NCBI RefSeq assembly: GCF_014145635.1
Contig: NZ_JACHTC010000004.1
Location: 186,001-250,000, forward strand
DNA length: 64,000 bases
From: Myroides sp. WP-1
Lineage (GTDB): Bacteria > Bacteroidota > Bacteroidia > Flavobacteriales > Flavobacteriaceae
Direction of reading: 5' to 3'
In this document: piece after piece, positions 8,731 to 17,321 of the stretch
Layout of the letters: each line of letters opens with the position of its first letter
How positions within the stretch are numbered: the first letter of the stretch is position 1
Position numbers and translations under genes: made by a program
The notes under the pieces: generated by a model
The model's database searches: none
The model's input: the letters and a program-made list of their open reading frames with translations, nothing else
What the model was told of the DNA's origin: nothing

Positions 8731-8751
8731 TTGGGTGTATATTTGGGTGTA
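8731..8751 (+). promoter_or_regulatory. putative integrase arm-type sites, left end
   Basis: Two direct copies of TTGGGTGTA (8731-8739 and 8743-8751), 12 bases apart, between attL and the integrase start. The same word occurs twice near the right end (25108 and 25120). Repeats at both ends of a tyrosine-recombinase element are typical of arm-binding sites; this assignment is inference. Confidence 0.5.
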
Positions 8752-8764
8752 AATACCTATCATT

Positions 8765-10036
8765 ATGACTATAAAAAGAAAAGTAACTTTCGCTATTGAA
8801 AAAAGAAAAAAGGACAATATTCTTGTAGTTGAGAATGTTCCTATCAGAGCTCGTGTTGTGTATAATGGTGGACGAGTTGAGCTCTTTACGGGTTATCGAA
8901 TTGATGCATCCAAATGGGATGAACAAAAAGAAAGAGTCCGTAATGGTTGTACCAACAAACTTAAACAAAGTTCATCAGAAATCAACACTGCAATTAGTGA
9001 ACTATCTACAATCATTGATAGAATCTTTAAAGAGTTTGAGCTAAAGAATGAGATGCCTTCTTTTAAAATCTTTAAAGATGAAGTAAAACGATACTCAGAT
9101 AAACAAACAATATCTGCTACAGAAAAGAATCTCTTTACTGCTTTTGATGAGTTTGTAAAAAGTAGTGGTAAACGCAACGATTGGACTGATGCTACCTACA
9201 CCAAGTTTAACACAGTTCGTTCGCATCTAAGTAACTTTAAGAGTAATTTTCAGTTTTCTGATATCAATGAGAAAGTACTCCTTGATTACGTTACCTTTCT
9301 TAGAGAAAAGAAATTAATGAGAAACAGCACCATTGAAAAACAGATTAGCTTTTTAAAGTGGTTTTTAAAATGGTGTAGAAGTAACAACTACACTATTGCA
9401 TATAACTTTGAAAGCTTTAAACCCAAGCTTAAGGAAACCTCTAAGCGTATCATTTTCTTGACTCAAGAAGAACTAGAGAAAATCAAGGCAAAAGACTTAA
9501 GTGACAAACCTTATTTAGACAGAGTGCGTGATGTACTTCTTTTTTGTTGCTATACGGGACTTAGATATTCAGATGCTTATAATCTTACCAAACAGGACAT
9601 TAACAATGATGTAATTGAGTTTGTAACCAAGAAAACAAACGATCTTCTACGAGTGGAACTAAATAAACACAGTCGAGCTATTTTAGATAAATATAAAGAT
9701 GTACCTTTTGAAGATGATAAAGCACTACCTGTTATCTCTAATCAAAAGATGAATGACTATGTTAAAACACTTGGTCAAGAAGCTGGGATAGATGAGCCTA
9801 TTAGAGAAACATATTATCAGGGAAATAAACGAATTGATGAAGTAAAACCTAAACATGAACATCTTAGTACTCACGTAGGAAGAAGAACCTTTATATGTAC
9901 TGCTTTATCTTTGGGAATACCTGTACAAGTAGTAATGAAATGGACAGGACATTCTGATTATAAATCTATGAAACCGTATATTGATGTAGCCGATACAATC
10001 AAAGCTAATGCAATGACTAAATTTGATACGATATGA
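8765..10036 (+). CDS. tyrosine recombinase (site-specific integrase)
   Basis: A 423-residue tyrosine integrase that should excise and integrate this element at tRNA-Ser. The N-terminal 100 residues form an arm-binding domain, and the SAM-like core-binding domain follows (about 115-220). The catalytic domain shows Arg267 in YTGLRYSD, a beta-hairpin Lys near 289, His370-x-x-Arg373 in HVGRR, His396 in WTGHSDY and the nucleophile Tyr405 in KPYID. The complete catalytic set suggests an active enzyme. It lies just inside attL and overlaps the next gene by four bases (ATGA), indicating translational coupling. Confidence 0.95.
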   Translation: MTIKRKVTFAIEKRKKDNILVVENVPIRARVVYNGGRVELFTGYRIDASKWDEQKERVRNGCTNKLKQSSSEINTAISELSTIIDRIFKEFELKNEMPSFKIFKDEVKRYSDKQTISATEKNLFTAFDEFVKSSGKRNDWTDATYTKFNTVRSHLSNFKSNFQFSDINEKVLLDYVTFLREKKLMRNSTIEKQISFLKWFLKWCRSNNYTIAYNFESFKPKLKETSKRIIFLTQEELEKIKAKDLSDKPYLDRVRDVLLFCCYTGLRYSDAYNLTKQDINNDVIEFVTKKTNDLLRVELNKHSRAILDKYKDVPFEDDKALPVISNQKMNDYVKTLGQEAGIDEPIRETYYQGNKRIDEVKPKHEHLSTHVGRRTFICTALSLGIPVQVVMKWTGHSDYKSMKPYIDVADTIKANAMTKFDTI

Positions 10037-10920
10037 GCGATATAACTTCCATTAAGCTAAGTCAGTACTCTAAATTATTAGATAGGCTTTTAAATGAGCT
10101 AAAAACAGATAAATTCGTTAATGATATTTGGCAATGTTATAAGCAAGAATCTTATACTATCGTTTATAAAGAACTTGATTCAATCGATTTTGAAGTTTTG
10201 CTCATTGAGCTTAGAAATAACAACTTCTCAAAAGGAGTTTTATACAACATCGTTTCAATTATAGACAAGCTTAATTTACTGTTTGAAGAGTATAATACTC
10301 AGATACAAAGCTTAGATTTATATAAGCTATATCACAAGGTTTATATATCACATTTTTTTGATGACAAGATTAAACTTGCCATTGAAGATTTAAAACATGT
10401 ACAAGAAAGAGAAATTCCTTTAGAAGCGCCTAAGAATCTTAATGAAGTAGATATTGAATACTTTAAAAATGAACTAGAGAAAATTAGAAATGAAAAGTTC
10501 CTATTCGAAAAAGAGAATACTCATCTGCTAACGGACTATTATAGTTTGTTTAAAAGTCATATCAGTAAAACCAAAGGTTGGATTACAACCTACTTTCCAG
10601 AGGAACGATTAAACTTAGACGATGATATTTTTACAAGTATGCAAGTTAACCTTCTTTATGAAGAGTGTATCTTGATGCAATGCTTCACAACTAATGATTT
10701 GAGTTTTGAAGATTTCTATCTAATTTTAAATAGAAGAAAACCTAAAACTCCCTTTACTCAATCTTTTAAACAAGTAACCAAGTTTGCTAAAGAGTTAAAG
10801 CCATATACAGATAAGGTTGATAAACAAATTAAAGACCATTGGAGAGAATTTGTTTGTAGTGAGCTTAATTTAAATGTGAATACAATTAAGTCTTATGGGC
10901 ATAGAACGAAGCTATATTAA
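10033..10920 (+). CDS. hypothetical protein coupled to the integrase
   Basis: A 295-residue soluble, mostly helical protein with no signal peptide. Its ATG overlaps the integrase stop (ATGA), so the two are translated together. A charged segment about 130-160 (EYFKNELEKIRNEKFLFEKEN) could form a coiled coil, and the last 60 residues are basic (RRKPKTPFTQSF ... INTIKSYGH-like end), which would suit DNA binding. I recognise no family. By position it may assist or direct the recombinase, as excision factors do in other elements, but it is far longer than a classical Xis. Confidence 0.7.
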   Translation: MSDITSIKLSQYSKLLDRLLNELKTDKFVNDIWQCYKQESYTIVYKELDSIDFEVLLIELRNNNFSKGVLYNIVSIIDKLNLLFEEYNTQIQSLDLYKLYHKVYISHFFDDKIKLAIEDLKHVQEREIPLEAPKNLNEVDIEYFKNELEKIRNEKFLFEKENTHLLTDYYSLFKSHISKTKGWITTYFPEERLNLDDDIFTSMQVNLLYEECILMQCFTTNDLSFEDFYLILNRRKPKTPFTQSFKQVTKFAKELKPYTDKVDKQIKDHWREFVCSELNLNVNTIKSYGHRTKLY

Positions 10921-10931
10921 AATACTTTAAA

Positions 10932-11954
10932 TTAATAATATTCCTTTTTTTTAAATGTTTTAAGAAAAGTAAAAAACTCATCAAAGTCAACTTCATTTGT
11001 TAATAATCCATCAAGATAGTATTTGGATTCATCTTCAAATTTTCTTGAATTATAAGGAGAGCCTTTAGCTGCAATGATAAAATTATACTTAGATAGGTAT
11101 CTAATACGAAGTTCAGCATCACTTGCGTCTATTATTTTACCCCATACTTTAGTTGCTCCATCCTCATAGTGTTCTCTTTTTATTGGTTTTTTCCAAAATA
11201 GTAAATACTTTATTAATCCATACTCCTCTTGATAGTAACCAAATTCTTTGATATACTTTTGAATTTCTTCCTTTGAAATTTCTCTCACCCCAGTAGGAAG
11301 TTCAGCAGAAGTTTCTACATAGACAAAGTCTCTAAAATATGAGTCTCCATGATATGCTGCAATTTTTTTTATTTTTAACTGACTAATATCCATTAAAACT
11401 TTACTTCTCCCTATTTTATTAAATTTACTTATAAAGAATGAAGAAGTCCCTCTAAACCACCAAATTGGGTCACTTTCACAATTAAGTGTACCATTTTTAT
11501 ATGTTAAAGGGTTTTGTAGCAACATTTGTAGTCTATTGGTTGATTCTGAAGGACTATTAAACCATTCTAATCCTCTTAATCCGGGAAAAGTTTTGGCCAT
11601 CCTGGATGAAAATAAAGTCGTTGAAGGTTCTGATGCATTAGGTCTTTCTTCTTTTATACTATTTTCTTTATAAAATATTTTTTTCTTTACATTAGATAAA
11701 AATAAAAGAAGATAGTTTATAATTAATATTATTAAAACGAGAGATGTTAATAAAAAAATCCACATAGATATTTCTATTCTAATCAACAAGAAAGTTCTTA
11801 TTGATTCATAAATTTCTTTTAATGAAATACTTAAAATAATTTTCTTCATCAAATAAAATAACCCTCCTAAAACCGCAAGTACTCCAGATGCGATTACTTT
11901 ACTCCAAACAGGATCTTTCCAGTATTCCTTTATTTTATCTTTTATCTTATCCAT
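10932..11954 (-). CDS. membrane-anchored hypothetical protein, candidate defence cargo
   Basis: A 340-residue protein in opposite orientation to the integrase. The start MDKIKDKIKEYWKDPVWSKVIA is followed by two hydrophobic segments (about 21-42 and 62-88); the remaining 250 residues are soluble. The phrase DPVWSKVIA before a membrane helix recurs in membrane proteins of bacterial defence islands. The soluble part opens with FPGLRGLEWFNSPSEST and continues with DPIWWFRGTSSFFISKF, motif-like but not a family I can name. Its isolated minus-strand position between integrase and replication genes marks it as cargo. A role in phage defence is inference only. Confidence 0.7.
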   Translation of the reverse strand: MDKIKDKIKEYWKDPVWSKVIASGVLAVLGGLFYLMKKIILSISLKEIYESIRTFLLIRIEISMWIFLLTSLVLIILIINYLLLFLSNVKKKIFYKENSIKEERPNASEPSTTLFSSRMAKTFPGLRGLEWFNSPSESTNRLQMLLQNPLTYKNGTLNCESDPIWWFRGTSSFFISKFNKIGRSKVLMDISQLKIKKIAAYHGDSYFRDFVYVETSAELPTGVREISKEEIQKYIKEFGYYQEEYGLIKYLLFWKKPIKREHYEDGATKVWGKIIDASDAELRIRYLSKYNFIIAAKGSPYNSRKFEDESKYYLDGLLTNEVDFDEFFTFLKTFKKKEYY

Positions 11955-12191
11955 TACTATCTGATATCTTTATTTTATAAAAACAATTTACTCTTTTGAA
12001 AAAGCAAATCTACTAATAAATAGAATCGATATTAATCTATTAGGGTGGTTTAAAGTCTACTTTAAAAAAACAAGGTATTTAAAATCACACATTAAATATT
12101 TAATTAAATACAATATATTTATTATCAAGACTTTGTGTTTAATTACAATTCCATTTATCACATACTGTCACAGAGTTTGATAGGTAGTTTT

Positions 12192-12219
12192 ACAATGTTC
12201 GAACAAAGCAATTGTACAA
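12192..12219. promoter_or_regulatory. possible operator before the DUF3853 gene
   Basis: The 283-base divergent region 11955-12237 is very A+T rich. It contains ACAATGTTCGAAC followed by the palindrome TTGTACAA (12212-12219), about 20 bases before the ATG at 12238; ACAAT and ATTGT form an inverted repeat around CGAACAAAG. It may bind the element's own regulator. Weak evidence. Confidence 0.3.
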
Positions 12220-12237
12220 CCTAAAAAACTTTATAAC

Positions 12238-12537
12238 ATGTATTTAAACGAATTAAAAGAAAAGCCTGTTTGGCAAATGACGGGGCAAGAGCTATTAAAC
12301 TTATTAAAAGAAGTAGCTATAAACGAATCACCAAATTCTACTACCAACCAATCAAAAGAGACTCTTAGTAAACGTTACGTTTATGGAATACGAGGTATAG
12401 CTGAATTATTTGGTTGCAGTATATCTACTGCCAACAAAATAAAAAAAGATGGTAAAATCAAAAGTGCAATCTTGCAGTATGGTAGAAAGATCATTGTAGA
12501 TGCCGAGCTGGCATTAGAACTCTTTTCAAAGAAGTAA
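12238..12537 (+). CDS. DUF3853 family DNA-binding protein
   Basis: A 99-residue protein. An N-terminal KPVWQMTGQELLNLLKE segment is followed by a helix-turn-helix (YVYGIRGIAELFGCSISTAN, about 48-67) and a closing strand GRKIIVDAELALELF. This layout is characteristic of DUF3853 proteins, which sit before the replication genes of Bacteroidota mobilizable elements. It resembles excisionase-type winged helices, so it may control excision or the helicase/primase operon that follows 66 bases downstream. Confidence 0.85.
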   Translation: MYLNELKEKPVWQMTGQELLNLLKEVAINESPNSTTNQSKETLSKRYVYGIRGIAELFGCSISTANKIKKDGKIKSAILQYGRKIIVDAELALELFSKK

Positions 12538-12603
12538 AAGGATAACTACTACAAAACATCCTTTGTAAGAATTATAATCAATTAATTTAAATCAAGAAGT
12601 ATT

Positions 12604-13836
12604 ATGTCCTTAGATATACCTTATATCCGAGTAGGAACTTCTTATTTTAAAATTATCGAAAAACCGTTAATATCGGGCGATAAAGTTAAAGTAAGGGTTC
12701 GTTGGAACCGTGAAACTATTGTGTCGGATCACGGAAAGTCCTACTTGGAAAACATTTTAAAACTAGATGGGTTCTGCTGTATTCCTGATCATCTAAACTA
12801 TCAGCTCTTAGTAGATAACTTTTACAATACCTATCATGAACTTCCAATAAAGCCAAGTGAAGAAAAGTTGAGTTTACAGCAATTAGAGAACAACATACCC
12901 AATTCTTTACACTTTGTAAAGCACATCTTCGGTGAGCAGTATCTCTACGGATTAGATTACCTAAAGCTGTTATACGAACAGCCAACACAGCCTTTGCCTA
13001 TACTTTGTTTGGTCAGCAAAGAAAGGGCAACAGGAAAGAGCTCTTTTATTAAGTGGCTTAAGACAATCTTTGGGCTTAATATGACCTATATCAAAGGAGA
13101 TTCCTTTAGCTCTCAATTCAATGCCGATTGGGCAAGTATGTTACTTGTAGCTATAGACGAGGTCTTCTTTGACAGAAAAGAAATCACAGAACGCCTAAAG
13201 TATCTCTCCACCACCGATAAAGACAAAATAGAAGCCAAGGGAAAAGACAGACAAGAGATTGAGTTCTTTGCCAAGTTTATCCTGTGCTCAAACAACGAGG
13301 ACAACTTTATTCAAATCGATGAAGAAGAAATCAGGTTTTGGATCCGAAAGATTAAGCCCATTGAATCCGAAGATGTCTTTTTTGTAAATAAACTCAAAAG
13401 TGAAATACCATATTTCATTGCGTTTTTGCTTCTAAGACCTTTAGAGTCGAAGCAAAAAACACGAATGTGGTTTACACCCAAGCAGATACTCACTGAGTCA
13501 TTGTTAAAGCTAATCAGTAAAAACAAAGTTGAAGTAGCTATGATAGAGCTCATACACCTTTGTTTTGAGAAGATAGACGAACAATTACTTTGTATTGCCC
13601 CAAATGATATACTGCTTTTGCTTCGAAAAATAAACCCAAAGCTTTTTATCTCTGCAAGTGAAATAAGAAAGACTTTAAAAAAATGGAATTTCACTCCAGA
13701 AGATAACACAAAATCTTATCAAGGAATAGAACTTTTATCTCACGGAGAGTTTGTAAAAGTAGAACGCAGAGGACGGTATTATACCATAGAAAAACCTTTT
13801 TTCTATAAAACATTTGATGCTTTGATGCAAGAATAG
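12604..13836 (+). CDS. primase-helicase (SF3-like, DUF5906) replication protein
   Basis: A 410-residue ATPase. The Walker A motif is ERATGKSS (Gly144-Lys145-Ser146), and the Walker B LLVAIDE ends at Asp185-Glu186. A sensor-like FILCSNNED follows near 222, which is the order seen in superfamily 3 helicases of plasmids and phages. The C-terminal 100 residues look like a winged helix (SASEIRKTLKKWNF). No primase domain precedes the ATPase, and the CHC2 primase is encoded separately downstream. It probably unwinds DNA when the excised circular element replicates. The coding region ends inside the first GATGCA repeats of the iteron-like array. Confidence 0.85.
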   Translation: MSLDIPYIRVGTSYFKIIEKPLISGDKVKVRVRWNRETIVSDHGKSYLENILKLDGFCCIPDHLNYQLLVDNFYNTYHELPIKPSEEKLSLQQLENNIPNSLHFVKHIFGEQYLYGLDYLKLLYEQPTQPLPILCLVSKERATGKSSFIKWLKTIFGLNMTYIKGDSFSSQFNADWASMLLVAIDEVFFDRKEITERLKYLSTTDKDKIEAKGKDRQEIEFFAKFILCSNNEDNFIQIDEEEIRFWIRKIKPIESEDVFFVNKLKSEIPYFIAFLLLRPLESKQKTRMWFTPKQILTESLLKLISKNKVEVAMIELIHLCFEKIDEQLLCIAPNDILLLLRKINPKLFISASEIRKTLKKWNFTPEDNTKSYQGIELLSHGEFVKVERRGRYYTIEKPFFYKTFDALMQE

Positions 13837-14020
13837 ATTAAACAGCTGATAAACAACACCTTGGCTTGCATCAAACTCTGCATCAAACTTAAAAAAGACC
13901 TTATTTGATGCAAGAGTGATGCAGAAAACAAAATCAGTTTGATGCAGTGATGCAAGACTGATGCAGGGTAATTAATTGAATTTCAATTAGATACGTGTTT
14001 TTTGCATCACTGCATCAAAT
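13813..14020. repeat. iteron-like GATGCA repeat array, possible replication origin
   Basis: Eleven copies of a core GATGCA word, both orientations, in 208 bases: direct at 13813, 13821, 13904, 13916, 13938, 13948 and 13958; inverted (TGCATC) at 13866, 13878, 14002 and 14011. Most extend to TTTGATGCAA/G or GTGATGCAA/G. The array starts in the last codons of the helicase gene and fills the gap to the primase gene. That position and design fit an origin or an autoregulatory site bound by the DUF3853 or helicase protein. Confidence 0.7.
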
Positions 14021-14054
14021 AAAACACATTTTTAACCCTTTAACCCAAAAGACT

Positions 14055-14942
14055 ATGAATTGCAATACAGCCAAACAAATAAGAATAATTGACCTACTTG
14101 AAAAGTTAGGTTATAGCCCCAAGAGAATAGCCAGTGAAAGTTGGTGGTATATCAGTCCGTTTAGACAGGAAAAAACACCTTCTTTTAAAGTCGACTTAGC
14201 CAAAAACCTTTATTACGATTTTGGAGAAGGTACTGGCGGAACAACGCTCGATTTTGTGATGCGTTATAATAATTGTGATCTAAAATCTGCTTTGAGCATT
14301 TTAGACAACAATGTTTTTTCATTTGTTCAGCCGACTGTTTTTAACATCCCCCCACAAAGTGAAAAGAATTATGAAATAATAGCCGTTACAGAGATAGTTA
14401 ACCCTCATCTTATACAATATATCAAAAGTAGAAAACTGTGTCTTAAAACGGTTAAGAAGTATTGCAAACAGGTACACTATACGCTGAATAATAAATCGTA
14501 TTACGCCATTGGATTTAAAAACGATGCGAACGGATATGAACTTAGAAACAAGTATGTAAAGATGTGTTTAGGATCTAAGGCTGTTTCTTATATCTGTAAT
14601 AATTCTAAGAAAGTAATCCTCTTAGAATCTTGGAGTGATTTTATAAGCTTTTTGACTCTTTACCCAAATGCAGAATACCAATTCGATTATATCATACTCA
14701 ATTCAGTTACAACACTAAATAGTACACTACTGAGTGAGTCTAATACTTACCTGTATAAGTTTGATAAAATTAAATACGAATTGATTGTTTGTCTTTTTGA
14801 CAATGACAAGGCAGGTGATTTAGCCACTGAAAAAGCGCTTGATACTTATGGAAATAATGTTGTTGATGGACGCTTATTCTATCAAGAGTACAAAGACGTA
14901 AATGATTATTTACTAACTATTAACCCAGACAATTCGGTGTGA
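14055..14942 (+). CDS. CHC2 zinc-finger/Toprim primase
   Basis: A 295-residue DnaG-type primase. The N-terminal domain has WWYISPFRQEKTPSFKVD, then YYDFGEGTGGTTLDFVM, the conserved scaffold of the CHC2 zinc-finger fold, although the usual zinc cysteines are missing, as in many mobile-element primases. A Toprim-like core follows with KKVILLESWSDFIS (acidic Glu) and VCLFDNDKAGDLAT (DxD). I chose the ATG at 14055; a longer frame from 13995 would run through the iteron-like array and has no family-like sequence. It should make primers for strand replacement after mobilization or for circle replication. Confidence 0.85.
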   Translation: MNCNTAKQIRIIDLLEKLGYSPKRIASESWWYISPFRQEKTPSFKVDLAKNLYYDFGEGTGGTTLDFVMRYNNCDLKSALSILDNNVFSFVQPTVFNIPPQSEKNYEIIAVTEIVNPHLIQYIKSRKLCLKTVKKYCKQVHYTLNNKSYYAIGFKNDANGYELRNKYVKMCLGSKAVSYICNNSKKVILLESWSDFISFLTLYPNAEYQFDYIILNSVTTLNSTLLSESNTYLYKFDKIKYELIVCLFDNDKAGDLATEKALDTYGNNVVDGRLFYQEYKDVNDYLLTINPDNSV

Positions 14943-14953
14943 GAAGTACAGGG

Positions 14954-15083
14954 TGTTATTTGACTTGTGGATGCTGCAAAGGTGATTTGACCTGTGGATT
15001 ATGCACTGTGATTTGACGTCCTAATTATCGAGATGTGTCTTTGTCCTTACAAATTGAAAATTTGAATCGGAACAAAGACCACT
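14954..15083. other. oriT-like region before the mob genes
   Basis: Between primase and MobC lie three direct repeats of ATTTGAC (14958, 14985 and 15011, spacing 27 and 26 bases); the first two extend to TTGTGGAT / CTGTGGAT. They are followed by an imperfect hairpin with arms 15037-15046 (GTCTTTGTCC) and 15069-15079 (GGAACAAAGAC), enclosing a second palindrome CAAATTGAAAATTTG (15050-15064). Repeats plus a hairpin immediately upstream of mobC-relaxase is the usual form of an origin of transfer. The nick site cannot be named. Confidence 0.55.
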
Positions 15084-15119
15084 CGTTTTTCTCCCGAAGG
15101 TCGCAAAATTGGTAAGACG

Positions 15120-15419
15120 ATGAAAAGAGAACACAAAATAGAATTTAGAGTTACCCTAACGGAATCTCTGCTTATAAAAAACAAAGCAGAGAAAATTGGC
15201 TGTAGCGTTTCTGAGTATTTACGCAGTACAGCTTTGGGGTATTCTATAAGTTATAAACTAACACAAGATGAGATTGAGGTTTACAAACTACTAAACAAGT
15301 TTGCTGATAACTTTAGAAGAATTGGCAACCTGTTTAAACTTGGTGATACTACAGGGGTTAAAGAAATTACTGTTGAAACAGCAAATCTTATTCGAGCTCA
15401 TCTTCAAAAACTAAAGTAA
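15120..15419 (+). CDS. MobC-like relaxosome accessory protein
   Basis: A 99-residue basic protein. The N-terminal KIEFRVTLTESLLIKNKAEKIG fits a ribbon-helix-helix DNA-binding strand and helix, followed by SVSEYLRSTALG, and the C-terminal RRIGNLFKLGD matches the MobC signature (IGNNINQI-type helix). It would bind oriT and help the relaxase open the DNA. It lies one base from the relaxase start, so the two are a translational pair. Confidence 0.85.
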   Translation: MKREHKIEFRVTLTESLLIKNKAEKIGCSVSEYLRSTALGYSISYKLTQDEIEVYKLLNKFADNFRRIGNLFKLGDTTGVKEITVETANLIRAHLQKLK

Positions 15420-15420
15420 T

Positions 15421-16341
15421 ATGATAGCTAAAGCAAAAACGTGTATTGGAGCAGCTGCTCTGTTTAATTATGTGATTAATCCAAACAAGGGTTATGAACT
15501 TGTTAGAAACAATCTTTCGGGGGAAACTCCGAAAGATATGTTTCAAACTATGCAGATACTGCAAAATCAAAACTCACGTTGTAAAAACAACACAATCTCT
15601 GTTGTTATTTCTCCTACTATCACAGATAGCAAGAAGATGACTGATAAAGATTTAAACAATCTTATCCATGATTTTTTAGTTGGTTTAAAGTTAGATCCAA
15701 AAAGCGCGCAGTACATTGCTTACATCCACACAGAAAAAGAGCATAAACACATTCATATACTCGCTAATCGCATTGATGAAAACGGAAAAGCGCTAAAGGA
15801 TAATTATATCGGATTTCAAGCTCAACGAATCGCACATGAAATAGCTTTAAAGTATGGTTGGGCTTCTATAAGACAAGAAAACGAAAACAAGAAAGAGCAA
15901 ATGAAGGCTAATCAGAAACAAGTAGCCCAAGAGATTAAAGAAGCGCATTACTTTGTTTTAAAAGAGCATCCTAAAAGTTTACAACGGTACATTGATATGA
16001 TGCGGATGCATCAAATAGAGGTGAATCCAAGTGTAAACAAACAAGGGAATATTCAAGGGTATCGATTTATTCACTTACCTACTGGCACAAACTTAAAAGC
16101 AAGTGAGATTGACCGCAACCTAAAACTAAATGAACTGTTTGAAAATAGCATACCTAAACGAAATGATGATTTATTTCACACCGTTCTGTACAAAGATCAA
16201 GGCAAAGAAATTTCATTTGAGAATTGGAGTACCAATACAGTGAGTCTATTTAGTTTTCTAAACTCCCACAGCAATCACTATGAAGATTACGCCCCTGATA
16301 TGACTAAAAAGAAAAAACGAAAACAAACACTAAACCTTTAA
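15421..16341 (+). CDS. relaxase / mobilization nuclease
   Basis: A 306-residue relaxase of the MobP/MobB type of Bacteroidota elements. Motif I lies at the start (Tyr19 in ALFNYVINPNKGYEL is a candidate nicking residue), and the metal-binding motif III is HTEKEHKHIHILANRID (about 109-125), with the histidine triad EHKHIHI. The C-terminal part is charged and probably binds DNA or the coupling protein. It should nick oriT and pilot the strand through a helper conjugation system. Start and family length both fit. Confidence 0.9.
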   Translation: MIAKAKTCIGAAALFNYVINPNKGYELVRNNLSGETPKDMFQTMQILQNQNSRCKNNTISVVISPTITDSKKMTDKDLNNLIHDFLVGLKLDPKSAQYIAYIHTEKEHKHIHILANRIDENGKALKDNYIGFQAQRIAHEIALKYGWASIRQENENKKEQMKANQKQVAQEIKEAHYFVLKEHPKSLQRYIDMMRMHQIEVNPSVNKQGNIQGYRFIHLPTGTNLKASEIDRNLKLNELFENSIPKRNDDLFHTVLYKDQGKEISFENWSTNTVSLFSFLNSHSNHYEDYAPDMTKKKKRKQTLNL

Positions 16342-16343
16342 CT

Positions 16344-16691
16344 ATGGCCAAGAAACAACCTACACTTATAGAACTCACTGAGCTACTCTTTAAGCAAGTA
16401 GTTTACTTACAAGAAACAATGAAGCAAAATATCGCTCAGCAAACGGAGCTATCTAAAAGGATAAAGAATATTGAAGTGAAAGTAAACGTGTCTGAACTTA
16501 AAAAAGTAGAGGAAGAACAGACAGAACGGCTTCACTCTTATCTGAATCATTTTTGTGTTAGATTACAGGCAATTAATGAACAACATTACAAATTAAATAG
16601 GTCTATTAACTCAAAGAAGATTCTGTACTTAGTACTGCTTAATATCTTCTTTTTCTTGGTTGCTTGTTTGTGCATATACAAACTGAAATAG
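16344..16691 (+). CDS. small coiled-coil membrane protein of the mob operon
   Basis: A 115-residue protein starting two bases after the relaxase stop, so it is in the mob operon. Residues 10-75 form a long amphipathic, coiled-coil-like helix (LKKVEEEQTERLHSYL), and residues 92-112 are a single C-terminal membrane helix (LYLVLLNIFFFLVACL). Such proteins may anchor the relaxosome at the membrane. A shortened relative is found at 22578-22772. Confidence 0.75.
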   Translation: MAKKQPTLIELTELLFKQVVYLQETMKQNIAQQTELSKRIKNIEVKVNVSELKKVEEEQTERLHSYLNHFCVRLQAINEQHYKLNRSINSKKILYLVLLNIFFFLVACLCIYKLK

Positions 16692-16805
16692 CAACATTGT
16701 TAGGTGAAGTATTTCAAATATTTAGTTTTTTGTGTAACTTTACAATTCAATCTTTTTTAAATCAATGGCTTTATCTTATGAGCCTTCTTAACTCATCTAT
16801 TAATT

Positions 16806-17204
16806 ATGGAACATAAAGTACACCAAGGAAGAAATGTAAAGCGTTTTAGAGAAATGCTTGGAATTAAACAAGAGGTTCTTGCCTTTGATTTAGGAGAGGA
16901 TTGGAATCAAAAGAAGATATCTATGTTGGAACAGAAGGAAGTAATTGATAATTCATTACTACAACAGATTTCTAAGGTACTTAAAGTACCTGTTGAAGCT
17001 ATTGAAAACTTTGATTCAGATCAAGTTCTAAACATTATCTCAAATACATTCCACGATCATTCAGTTCAAAATTATAATTGTGATATTAACCCTATTGAGA
17101 CAATTGTACAATTACATAATGAAAAAATTGCTTTATATGAGCGTATGCTTAAAGAGAAAGAAGAAATGATGAACCGCTTAGAGAAACTGATTCAGAGTAA
17201 GTAA
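16806..17204 (+). CDS. XRE-family helix-turn-helix regulator
   Basis: A 132-residue protein with a Cro/CI-type helix-turn-helix (about 9-62: GRNVKRFREMLGIKQEVLAFDLG, then KISMLEQKEVID and LLQQISKVLKVPVEAIENF). The C-terminal 35 residues are a coiled coil (LHNEKIALYERMLKEKEEMM), probably for dimer or tetramer formation. It probably represses element genes. A strong terminator follows at 17234-17271. Confidence 0.85.
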   Translation: MEHKVHQGRNVKRFREMLGIKQEVLAFDLGEDWNQKKISMLEQKEVIDNSLLQQISKVLKVPVEAIENFDSDQVLNIISNTFHDHSVQNYNCDINPIETIVQLHNEKIALYERMLKEKEEMMNRLEKLIQSK

Positions 17205-17233
17205 ACATTAGTTTATATCGTATATAACAAAAT

Positions 17234-17271
17234 AAAGGTAGAATTACTATGGATGGTATTCTACCTTTTTT
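17234..17271 (+). terminator. rho-independent terminator after the XRE gene
   Basis: Stem AAAGGTAGAAT (17234-17244) pairs with ATTCTACCTTT (17258-17268) across a 13-base loop, followed by six T. It also separates this operon from the convergent FRG gene. Confidence 0.75.
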
Positions 17272-17321
17272 AGATAGGCATCTTTATTTTCTTGAAATAT
17301 AGTCGTATCAAAGATAACTTA

